Source: Paracoccus denitrificans (GTDB lineage Bacteria > Pseudomonadota > Alphaproteobacteria > Rhodobacterales > Rhodobacteraceae). Taken from it: 64,000 bases of DNA. This document shows positions 44,405 through 51,331 of this stretch, one piece after another; within the stretch, counting starts at the first letter, position 1; every line of letters starts with the position of its first letter. The notes beneath the pieces are model-generated. The model ran no database searches, had not been told where the DNA came from, and was given only the letters and a program-made list of their open reading frames with translations. The position numbers and the translations under genes were made by a program. The stretch is taken from NCBI GenBank assembly GCA_003240735.1, contig QFNE01000008.1, positions 62,001 to 126,000 on the forward strand, in the 5' to 3' direction.

Positions 44405-45241
44405 TTAGCCGTCTTCGCCGTCAGCCTCGGCCGGCATTTCGTCGGGACGGCCGCGAAAGCCCATCGCGACGACGAACTTTTCCGAAGAATCCGACCGGCT
44501 GGCCGGCGGCTTGACGTTCGCGACCTTGTCGAAGTTCTGCTTCAGTGTGGTTTGCAACGTCTGTTCGGCCCCGCCCGCCAGAACCTTGGCGATGAATGTC
44601 CCGCCCGGCTCCAGAACGTCAAAGGCGAACTGCGCCGCCGCTTCGACCAGCGCGACGATGCGCAGGTGGTCGGTGCCCTTGTGGCCAGAGGATGATGCCG
44701 CCATGTCCGACATCACGACGTCGGCCGGCCCGCCCAGCCATTCCTTGACCTGACGATCTGCGTCGTCATCCAAAAAATCCAGTTGGTGAATTTCGGCGCC
44801 CGCGATCGGTTCGACCTCTTGCAGGTCGACGCCCAGAACCGTCCCGCGCTTCTTGTTGCCCTTGTCGCCTAGCGCGTTGACCCGGGTCACGGCCACCTGA
44901 CACCAGCCGCCGGGCGCACAGCCCAGATCGACCACCCGGGCACCGGGTTTAAGGAAACCGTATTTGTCGTCCAGCTCAAGGATCTTGAATGCCGCCCGCC
45001 CGCGATAGCCTTCGCGGCGCGCCTTGACGACATAGGGGTCATTCAGCTGGCGCTCCAGCCACAGCGTGCTGGACAGCTTGCGGCCCTTTGCCGTCTTGAC
45101 CCGCACACGCAGATCCCGCTGCCCCCGACCCGAGGATTTGCGCCCTCTCGGTCCACCAGCACCCTTGCCGCCGCCCGAACCGCTGCCGCCAGTTCCGCTG
45201 CCGCCCGCACCGCTGCCGCCCGTCTTGCCGCCTTCGCTCAT
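44405..45241 (-). CDS. rlmE: 23S rRNA 2'-O-methyltransferase RlmE (FtsJ) with Gly/Ser-rich N-tail
   Basis: A 278-residue enzyme methylating U2552 of 23S rRNA. The catalytic domain starts near residue 70 (WLERQLNDPYVVKARREGYR). The SAM motif is VVDLGCAPGGWCQVA and the catalytic K-D-K-E residues can be traced through DVVMSDMAA and FIAKVLAGG. The first 45 residues are an unusual Gly/Ser/Lys low-complexity tail followed by a basic patch, absent in E. coli FtsJ. The start ATG overlaps the ppx/gppA stop as ATGA. The pair is common in Rhodobacteraceae. Confidence 0.93.
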   Translation of the reverse strand: MSEGGKTGGSGAGGSGTGGSGSGGGKGAGGPRGRKSSGRGQRDLRVRVKTAKGRKLSSTLWLERQLNDPYVVKARREGYRGRAAFKILELDDKYGFLKPGARVVDLGCAPGGWCQVAVTRVNALGDKGNKKRGTVLGVDLQEVEPIAGAEIHQLDFLDDDADRQVKEWLGGPADVVMSDMAASSSGHKGTDHLRIVALVEAAAQFAFDVLEPGGTFIAKVLAGGAEQTLQTTLKQNFDKVANVKPPASRSDSSEKFVVAMGFRGRPDEMPAEADGEDG

Positions 45242-46365
45242 CATGCCACCCCGTGCAAACCTTCGGGGGCCAGCACCCCGTCCTGAACCATCTGGGCATA
45301 TAACAGCCCTTCCCGCAGACCGCGGTCAGCGACCGACAGCCGCGTGGTGGGCCATACCCGCATCAGCGTCTGCAGGATAGCCGCCCCGGACATGATCAGC
45401 GCATGACGTTCCCGTCCGATGCGCGGATCGTCGCGCCGCCCGTTCGGGCCCAGCGTCAGATAGGTGCGGATCACACGGTCGATCTGGTCGCTGGTCATCA
45501 CCAGCCCGTCGACCTTGGTCCGGTCGTATCGTCGCAAGCCCAGATGACTTGCCGCGACCGTGGTGACGGTGCCTGACGTCCCGATGATCTGGAAATTCGG
45601 CGCAACCTGCCCCGCGGTGGCATAGGGCGCGAAATCGGCCAGCATCTCCTCGAAATGCCAGCTCATCAACGCAAAGCGGCCCTGATCGTCGGTCACATCC
45701 TCGAACTGATCGCGCAGGGTGGCCACGCCCAACGGCACACTGATCCAATCGACGACACGCGCGCCCGTGGGGTCCGTGCTGTGAAACCCGTCGCCCAGCC
45801 GCATGATTGCGCGCGCGCGCTCGACCGGGTCGATGTGGGACACGTCGATCCACACCAGCTCGGTCGAGCCGCCTCCGATATCGACGACCAGCAGCTGTTC
45901 GGTTTTCAGATTGACCAGAGGGGCGCAGGAAATGACCGCCAGCCGCGCCTCTTCTTCGGCCTGAATGATTTCGACCGGCAACCCGGTTTCGCGACGGATC
46001 ATGCGCATGAAGTCGCGGCTGTTCCGCGCCCGCCGGCAAGCCTCGGTCGCGACCAGACGCATCCGATTGACGCCGTGGCTGTCCAGCTTGCGACGACAGA
46101 CCTGTAGCGCATGGACCGTGCGCGCCATCGACTGGCGCGACAGCCGGCCAGACGCCTCCAGCCCGTGACCCAGTTGCACGGGCTTGGAGAAGCTGTCGAT
46201 CACCTGGAACTGGTTGCCCGACGGTCGGGCAATCAGCATCCTGCAACTGTTCGTGCCCAAATCAAGCGCCGCATACAGCGTCGCGGGATCAAGGTTGCGG
46301 GCGTCAGAAGGCTCAACCGCTATGGACGGGATCGCGTCCGCACCCGCGGGACGCTTGGGCGTCAT
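45241..46365 (-). CDS. Ppx/GppA family phosphatase
   Basis: A 374-residue actin-like ATPase-fold phosphatase that degrades polyphosphate or converts pppGpp to ppGpp. Phosphate-1 motif ALDLGTNSCRMLIA, EEEARLAVIS, DIGGGSTELVW and the GTSGTVTTVAA segment are all intact. ATG at 46365 is preceded by GGAGGG at good spacing; the longer frame upstream is non-coding. Whether it is Ppx or GppA cannot be told by eye. It is coupled to rlmE. Confidence 0.92.
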   Translation of the reverse strand: MTPKRPAGADAIPSIAVEPSDARNLDPATLYAALDLGTNSCRMLIARPSGNQFQVIDSFSKPVQLGHGLEASGRLSRQSMARTVHALQVCRRKLDSHGVNRMRLVATEACRRARNSRDFMRMIRRETGLPVEIIQAEEEARLAVISCAPLVNLKTEQLLVVDIGGGSTELVWIDVSHIDPVERARAIMRLGDGFHSTDPTGARVVDWISVPLGVATLRDQFEDVTDDQGRFALMSWHFEEMLADFAPYATAGQVAPNFQIIGTSGTVTTVAASHLGLRRYDRTKVDGLVMTSDQIDRVIRTYLTLGPNGRRDDPRIGRERHALIMSGAAILQTLMRVWPTTRLSVADRGLREGLLYAQMVQDGVLAPEGLHGVA

Positions 46366-46519
46366 CGTCACGCCCTCCGAAAATCGTGTTGGGATCAACC
46401 TAACTGCGGGGGCACGTTCGATCAAGGCCGCGCCGGCTGAAATCGTGAACACAGCAATGTCCGACTGCATGGACCACGCGGCGGATTTGCCGCAGTCGAC
46501 AGGGCGCGCGCCAACGGCT

Positions 46520-46702
46520 ATGGCTTTGGGCATGATCGTGATCCTTGCCATCATCGTGGGTCTTGCGCTGGGCGACTGGCGGGCGCGGCGCTTTGGCGGC
46601 GACCGCAAGGACCGCATCCAGTATGCCATCGTCCACGCGCTGGCATTTTCGCTGATCGGGGTCTTCGCCTCGATCCTGATCGAGCGGTGGATGGCGGTCT
46701 AA
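46520..46702 (+). CDS. Small two-helix membrane protein of unknown function
   Basis: A 60-residue protein with two membrane helices (MIVILAIIVGLALG and IVHALAFSLIGVFASILIE) separated by a basic loop (DWRARRFGGDRKDR), so both termini probably face the periplasm. ATG at 46520 is chosen because the hydrophobic helix starts at once. ATG at 46457 or 46532 are alternatives. It sits 30 bases upstream of the M48 peptidase gene and is divergent from ppx/gppA. I do not recognise the family. Confidence 0.6.
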   Translation: MALGMIVILAIIVGLALGDWRARRFGGDRKDRIQYAIVHALAFSLIGVFASILIERWMAV

Positions 46703-46732
46703 ACCGCGCAAATCGCACCCCAAAGGCCGTGC

Positions 46733-47428
46733 ATGCTCAAGCTGACGCCGTTCCTGCTGATCATCCTTTATGCCATCGCGATGTGGCTGTTTTCGGCGTG
46801 GCGGCTGAAACGGGAACTGAACGCCCGCTCAACGCCCCTGACCGACCCGCGCCTGTCGCGGGTTCTGGACCAGCTTGGCGCCGCGATGGAGCTGCCGCGC
46901 ATCAAGGCCCATGTCTATGAAATCGCCCCGGTGAACGGGCTGGCCGCGCCCGACGGGCGGGTGTTTCTGACGCGCGGATTCATCGACAAGCTGGACGCGG
47001 GCCAGGTCACCGAATCCGAACTGGCGTCCGTCATTGCGCATGAACTGGGGCACGTCGCCCACGGGCACACGCGCCGCCGGATGATGGATTTCGCCGGCCA
47101 GAACCTTGTGCGCGCGGTCCTCGCCGGCGTCTTCGGCCGCATGATCCCGTTCATCGGGCCGTGGATCGCGGGTCTGGTCGCATCCGCCCTCGCCGCCCGC
47201 CTGTCCCGGGAAGACGAGTTTCAGGCCGACGCCTTCGCTGCCGCGCTGATGGTCAAGGCGGGCCTTGGCACCGGCCCACAAAAGGCGCTGCTGTCGCGGC
47301 TCGACCGCATGGCCGGTGGCGGCGCCCGGCCGATGGCGTGGCTGTCGTCCCACCCGCCCACCGACCGCCGCATCGCCGCGATCGAGGCGTTGGAGCAGCG
47401 CTGGAACATCGCCCCTGAGGCCCCCTGA
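46733..47428 (+). CDS. M48-family (HtpX-like) membrane metallopeptidase
   Basis: A 231-residue zinc peptidase. One N-terminal membrane anchor (LTPFLLIILYAIAMWLFSAW) leads into the catalytic domain with VIAHELGHVAHGHT (HExxH) and the third ligand Glu in DEFQADAFA. A second hydrophobic segment lies between them. The ending HPPTDRRIAAIEAL is typical. Probably degrades misfolded membrane or periplasmic-face proteins. It lies between a small membrane protein gene and an alpha/beta hydrolase gene on the same strand. Confidence 0.9.
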   Translation: MLKLTPFLLIILYAIAMWLFSAWRLKRELNARSTPLTDPRLSRVLDQLGAAMELPRIKAHVYEIAPVNGLAAPDGRVFLTRGFIDKLDAGQVTESELASVIAHELGHVAHGHTRRRMMDFAGQNLVRAVLAGVFGRMIPFIGPWIAGLVASALAARLSREDEFQADAFAAALMVKAGLGTGPQKALLSRLDRMAGGGARPMAWLSSHPPTDRRIAAIEALEQRWNIAPEAP

Positions 47429-47520
47429 GCCCGCCCGACGCCGCCCGACCCGATGCACGTCCCGCCTTGGCGAGGCCCCTGCACGGGTCTAACGTGGTCC
47501 AGTCCAATCACGTGTCGTCC

Positions 47521-48711
47521 ATGAACCGCCCCTTCCGCCGCCGGGTGCTTTACATCCCCGGCTACGACCCCATCCCGCCCCGGCGATACCGAGAGCTTTA
47601 TCGCCGCGAGGGTGCCAATCAGGCGCGGATCAGCGGCTATGACATCGCCATGGCGACCCGCCCGCGTGGCACGCGCTTCGGCTGGGGCGTGACGTCAGTA
47701 ATGGGCGGCCAGCAGACGCGGGCGGATGTGACAGTGCTTGTCTGGTCCGACGTCGTGCGCGCGTCGATGGGCCGGTCGATCCCCGCGACCTATGCGCAAT
47801 TGGTGCGGACGGCGTGGGCCTATATCGCGTCGGGCGCGCTGTTTCGGCTGATGCGGCTGCGGCGCGCGCCGGTGCTGGCCGCGCTTTATCCCATCGCGGT
47901 GCTGCTGGCGCAGCTGGCCGTCGCGCTGCTGGTCGGCTGGGCGGTCTGGGCGCTGATCCCATCCGTTTTCGGGGTGGCTGGCGGGATTCTGGGCGTCGCA
48001 GGCGTGCTGACCCTGTTCCGGCGCCTCGACGGTCGGTTCTTCGCCTACTACCTGATGCACGACTATGCCTTCACGGCACGGGACGGCGGCGCCTATCCCG
48101 CCGCGCTAAGCCACCGGATCGAGGAATTCGCAACCGCCGTCACCGACGCACTGAACAGCGACGTGGATGAGGTGCTGGTCGTCGGCCATTCATCCGGCGC
48201 CTATCTGGCCGTGTCGGTGCTGGCCGATGTCCTTCGTGCCGGTCGACCGGGGGGCGCGGCGTTGTCTTTGCTGACGCTCGGCCATGTCGTGCCGATGGCG
48301 GCGTTTTTGCCCCGCGCGGGCCGGCTGCGGGATGATCTGCGGCTGGTATCAGCCAGCGACGCGCTGACATGGGTCGATGTCAGCGCACCGGGCGATGCCT
48401 GCTGCTTTGGCCTGTGCGACCCGGTCGCGGTGTCTTCGGTCGAACCCGATGACCGGCGCGGGCCGCTGGTCCTGTCCGCCGCGTTTCGCCAGACGCTTTC
48501 GCCGGACAGGCAGAAAGCCCTCCGCGGGCGCTGGTTCCGGCTGCATTTCCAGTATCTCTGTGCGTTCGATCGGCCGGGCGATTACGATTATTTCGCGATC
48601 ACGGCGGGGCCTGCGACGCTGGCCCAACGCTTTGCGGGCCGCCACCATTCCCCCGGTCGCATCACGCGCGCCGTCAACGACTGGCCCGGCCGCCGCACAG
48701 GTGCGCCGTGA
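47521..48711 (+). CDS. Membrane-associated alpha/beta-hydrolase-like protein
   Basis: A 396-residue protein. It starts with a hydrolase-like strand RRVLYIPGYDPIPPRRY. The central region has two hydrophobic segments (about 115-165: LAALYPIAVLLAQLAVALLV and FGVAGGILGVAGVL). The nucleophile elbow VVGHSSGAYLAVSVL lies near residue 225. ATG at 47521 follows a conserved-looking start; earlier in-frame codons lie in the spacer. Substrate unknown, a lipid or ester is likely given the membrane segments. Its stop overlaps the P450 start (GTGA), so the two are coupled. Confidence 0.72.
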   Translation: MNRPFRRRVLYIPGYDPIPPRRYRELYRREGANQARISGYDIAMATRPRGTRFGWGVTSVMGGQQTRADVTVLVWSDVVRASMGRSIPATYAQLVRTAWAYIASGALFRLMRLRRAPVLAALYPIAVLLAQLAVALLVGWAVWALIPSVFGVAGGILGVAGVLTLFRRLDGRFFAYYLMHDYAFTARDGGAYPAALSHRIEEFATAVTDALNSDVDEVLVVGHSSGAYLAVSVLADVLRAGRPGGAALSLLTLGHVVPMAAFLPRAGRLRDDLRLVSASDALTWVDVSAPGDACCFGLCDPVAVSSVEPDDRRGPLVLSAAFRQTLSPDRQKALRGRWFRLHFQYLCAFDRPGDYDYFAITAGPATLAQRFAGRHHSPGRITRAVNDWPGRRTGAP

Positions 48712-50075
48712 CCCGGATGACCCCGCCCAAACCCACCCCCGGCCCACGCCGAAACTCGCTTTGGCGGCTGGCGCGGGGGTTTCGCCGTGACGTGCTCTCG
48801 GCCCTGCCCCCCCATCTTTACCACGCATGGATGGCCGATTTCCGCAGTCCGCTGATCCGCACGGTTCTGTGCAACGACCCCGCGCTGGTGCGGTTGGTGC
48901 TGACGGACCGCCCGCAGGACTTTCCCAAATCCCCGCGTCTTGGCGAAGGGTTGGCGCCGTTGCTGAGCCGATCGGTGTTCGTCACGAATGGCGACGAATG
49001 GGCGCGCCAGCGGCGCATCATCGATCCCGCCTTTGCGGGCGGACGCCTGCGGGACAGCCTGCCCGCCATGTGGGACGCCGGCCGCGCCGCCGTCGCGCGG
49101 ATGCTTGACTGCGCCGGCGGCACCCCGGTGGATATCGAGCCAGAAACCAGCCACGCCGCCGCCGACGTGATCTTTCGCACGATGTTTTCCCTGCCGATCG
49201 AACATGATCTGGCCCGGCGCATCTTTGCCGCGTTCCGGTCGCATCAGGATGCCCAGCCCATCGTCAATCTGGCGGCGGTGGTGCCCCTGCCCGCGTGGAT
49301 GCCCCGGTTCCACTCGCGCCAGACCCGGCAGACCGCGGCCACCATCCGCAGGCTGATCACCCAGCTTGTCACCGACCGCAGCCGCGCCATCGCGGACGGG
49401 ACCGCACCCGACGATCTGGCGACGCGGATCATGACGACGCCCGATCCCGAAACGGGCCAGACCTTTGCCGACGCCGAGATGGTCGATCAGGTCGCGATCT
49501 TCTTTCTGGCAGGACACGAAACGTCGGCCAGCGCGCTGGCGTGGGCGCTCTGGCTTCTGGCCGCGAACCCTGACTGGCAGGACCGCGTTGCCGCTGAAAG
49601 CCTGAGCTTACCGCCCGATCGCGCACCCGACCTGTCCGACATTGCGCGACTGACCGACACCCGCGCCGTCTTTCGCGAAACCCTACGGCTTTATCCGCCG
49701 GTGCCGATGATGGTGCGCCAGACCACGCAGACCGAACGGCTCCGCGACCGCACCCTGCCGCCGGGCACGCAGGTCGTGCTGTCGCCATGGCATCTGCAAC
49801 GCCACGACCGTCTGTGGCCTGACCCCGATGCGTTCGATCCCAGTAGGTGGGGCCGGCCTGAAAACCGAGGGCCCGCCCGCGACGCGTTCATCCCGTTCAG
49901 CGCGGGTCAGCGGGTGTGCCCCGGCGCTGGGTTCGCGATGATCGAAGGGCCGCTTTTGCTGGCGATGATCTGTCGGGCCGTCCGGCTGACGCCGGGGGAC
50001 GTGGCGCCGGTGCCAGTCGCACGCCTGACGGTGCGCGGACAAGGCGGGATAAGCGTCCGCCTGCGGCCACGCTAG
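48708..50075 (+). CDS. Cytochrome P450
   Basis: A 455-residue soluble P450. The I-helix AGHETSAS, the K-helix ETLR (ExxR) and the heme-binding loop FSAGQRVCPGAGFA with the axial Cys are all intact, and RRIIDPAFAGGRL is the C-helix region. Overall form resembles bacterial enzymes acting on fatty acids or similar hydrophobic substrates. No ferredoxin or reductase gene is nearby. The GTG start overlaps the hydrolase stop, suggesting joint action on a lipid-type substrate (inference). The stop codon overlaps that of the opposite-strand haemoglobin gene in a CTAG. Confidence 0.95.
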   Translation: MTRMTPPKPTPGPRRNSLWRLARGFRRDVLSALPPHLYHAWMADFRSPLIRTVLCNDPALVRLVLTDRPQDFPKSPRLGEGLAPLLSRSVFVTNGDEWARQRRIIDPAFAGGRLRDSLPAMWDAGRAAVARMLDCAGGTPVDIEPETSHAAADVIFRTMFSLPIEHDLARRIFAAFRSHQDAQPIVNLAAVVPLPAWMPRFHSRQTRQTAATIRRLITQLVTDRSRAIADGTAPDDLATRIMTTPDPETGQTFADAEMVDQVAIFFLAGHETSASALAWALWLLAANPDWQDRVAAESLSLPPDRAPDLSDIARLTDTRAVFRETLRLYPPVPMMVRQTTQTERLRDRTLPPGTQVVLSPWHLQRHDRLWPDPDAFDPSRWGRPENRGPARDAFIPFSAGQRVCPGAGFAMIEGPLLLAMICRAVRLTPGDVAPVPVARLTVRGQGGISVRLRPR

Positions 50076-50497
50076 CGCAGGTTTGGGATATCGCCCTTGC
50101 GCACCGGCTCGGACACGGCCATGCGCAGCCCCGCCCCGATCCGGTGGGCCAGCGCGGACCATTCCCGCGCCACGTCGGGCGCCACCGTGCGCCGCAGCGT
50201 TTCGTCAAACAGCGCCAGCCACGGCCCGAACATGCCCGGCCGCACGTCGCCCGTTGCCGCATGGACCCGCATCGGGTTCCCGTCATAGCCGCGCTCGTAC
50301 AGAATCGCATTGCGCCAGAACGCACTGATCCGCGCCTCATGCGCGGCCCAGTCGGTGACGTGGCGGGCAAAGACCGGGCCCAGCACCTCGTGCCGCCGCA
50401 CCGCGCCATAGAAGGTGGCGACAACGCGGTCGATCTCCTCGGCCGAGACGTCAAATCTTGCCAGCTTGGCGGGGGGGTCGTTCAACGGGTCGCTCAT
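50072..50497 (-). CDS. Group III truncated haemoglobin
   Basis: A 141-residue 2-over-2 globin. EIDRVVATFYGAVRRHEVLGPVF and the FWRNAILYERGYDGNPMRVHAA segment (with the probable heme-ligating region) are typical of trHbIII, proteins linked to oxygen or nitric oxide handling. ATG at 50497 gives the usual start. In-frame ATGs inside the upstream repeats would add up to 14 residues, and none has a clear ribosome-binding site. It is convergent with the P450 gene, sharing stop-codon bases. Confidence 0.9.
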   Translation of the reverse strand: MSDPLNDPPAKLARFDVSAEEIDRVVATFYGAVRRHEVLGPVFARHVTDWAAHEARISAFWRNAILYERGYDGNPMRVHAATGDVRPGMFGPWLALFDETLRRTVAPDVAREWSALAHRIGAGLRMAVSEPVRKGDIPNLR

Positions 50498-50500
50498 GTG

Positions 50501-50550
50501 GTGCATGGTCCGTGCATGAAATGTGCATCGATGGTGCATGGGTTGTGCGT
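50501..50550 (-). repeat. Five 11-bp-period GTGCAT repeats upstream of the haemoglobin gene
   Basis: GTGCAT occurs at 50501, 50512, 50523 and 50534, and GTGCGT at 50545, giving exact 11-base spacing (one helical turn). On the minus strand the units read ATGCAC and end three bases from the haemoglobin ATG. The intervening five bases differ from unit to unit, as expected for tandem protein-binding sites rather than a slipped repeat. Confidence 0.7.
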
Positions 50551-50566
50551 GCCGGAACCCAGCATT

Positions 50567-50582
50567 TGCTGACGTTTCAGCA
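50567..50582. promoter_or_regulatory. Inverted repeat TGCTGA-CGTT-TCAGCA upstream of the haemoglobin gene
   Basis: Perfect 6-bp arms with a 4-base spacer, 16 bases beyond the tandem repeats. Possible operator or activator site for the haemoglobin gene. Confidence 0.45.
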
Positions 50583-50658
50583 TATCCAGGCCGTTGCCGT
50601 TGCGCAAACCGGTGCCCGACCGTGCCACGCGCAACGCCCGGCGTCGTGGACCGGCCAA

Positions 50659-50690
50659 GAAAAAACCGCCCGGCGATTTCTCGCGGGCGG
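50659..50690 (-). terminator. Intrinsic terminator of rpmG
   Basis: On the minus strand CCGCCCG and CGGGCGG form a stem with an 11-base loop followed by TTTTTTC, about 26 bases after the rpmG stop. Confidence 0.8.
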
Positions 50691-50715
50691 CGGATGTCGT
50701 TCCAAGGGGCAGATC

Positions 50716-50883
50716 TTACTTGATCTTGCCTTCCTTGTATTCGACGTGCTTGCGCACGACGGGGTCGTATTTGTTGACTGCCATCTTTTCGGTCATGGTC
50801 CGGGCGTTCTTCTTGGTCACGTAGAAATGCCCGGTGCCAGCCGTCGAGTTCAGCCGGATCTTGATCGTGGTCGGCTTCGCCAT
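50716..50883 (-). CDS. rpmG: 50S ribosomal protein L33
   Basis: A 55-residue ribosomal protein. MAKPTTIKIRLNSTAGTGHF and the basic end match alphaproteobacterial L33 without the zinc-binding cysteines. It is a single-gene unit with its own promoter and terminator, just downstream of rnpB. Confidence 0.98.
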   Translation of the reverse strand: MAKPTTIKIRLNSTAGTGHFYVTKKNARTMTEKMAVNKYDPVVRKHVEYKEGKIK

Positions 50884-50957
50884 AGTCCTGCTCCTTTGCG
50901 GGGCAGATCGGCATGCGCCCGACCTTCGGATACCCCAAGAAATATCGTGAAGCACGC

Positions 50958-50985
50958 CTTTTACGCGGGCGCGCGTCAGAGTCAA
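50958..50985 (-). promoter_or_regulatory. Promoter of rpmG
   Basis: Minus-strand TTGACT (50980-50985) and TAAAAG (50958-50963) with a 16-base spacer, about 75 bases upstream of rpmG. Confidence 0.55.
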
Positions 50986-51004
50986 CCGCCCAATTCGGCG
51001 AAAT

Positions 51005-51286
51005 CTGCGCGGATGGCCTGTAAGCCGGGTTCTGTCCGGGGTTGCCCCCTGGATGACCATTCCTCTGCCCCCGCCGTTGCCGACGAGATCTAGCTGCCAA
51101 CCCGGATCTGCTGGGGCGCAGGCGGCCCTGCGGGGTTGCCCCCGCGCGCGATCCCTATTCGGCATTGCTCCCGGTGGGGCTTGCCGTGCCGCCCCCGCCG
51201 GGCGTTACCCGGCACCGTGCCTGCATGGAGCCCGGACTTTCCTCGAACGCGCAAAGCACGCCCGCGGTCATCCAGCCATCCGCGCC
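51005..51286 (-). ncRNA. rnpB: RNase P RNA lacking most of the specificity domain
   Basis: Catalytic RNA that matures tRNA 5' ends. On the minus strand the conserved GAGGAAAGTCCGGGCTCCA (CR-I) follows the 5' end. P8 hairpin GCCGGG-TAAC-GCCCGGC, GGGAGCAATGCCGAATAGGG-type CR-IV sequence, and ACAGAACCCGGCTTA (CR-V) are present. P1 closes as GCGGATGGC (51275-51283) with GCCATCCGC (51009-51017). P2 is GGATGACC with GGTCATCC. The sequence passes from P8 to the P7 3' strand (GGCAC) within about 6 bases. The P9-P14 region, including the ACAGNRA and GGTAAGAG conserved nucleotides, is missing. Total about 280 nt against 377 in E. coli. The promoter is intact, so it does not look like a dead copy. Confidence 0.9.
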
Positions 51287-51291
51287 CGCCC

Positions 51292-51320
51292 CAGATAGGG
51301 CCGCGTGCCGCAGTCGTCAA
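51292..51320 (-). promoter_or_regulatory. Promoter of rnpB
   Basis: Minus-strand TTGACG (51315-51320) and TATCTG (51292-51297) with a 17-base spacer. This predicts initiation near 51285, exactly at the base of P1. Confidence 0.65.
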
Positions 51321-51331
51321 TAAAGCCTTGC

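Noticed and set aside
50523..50539. Haemoglobin start codons within the GTGCAT repeats
   Set aside because: They are in frame but have no ribosome-binding site and would add a Met/His-rich extension not expected in trHbIII proteins. ATG at 50497 fits the family.
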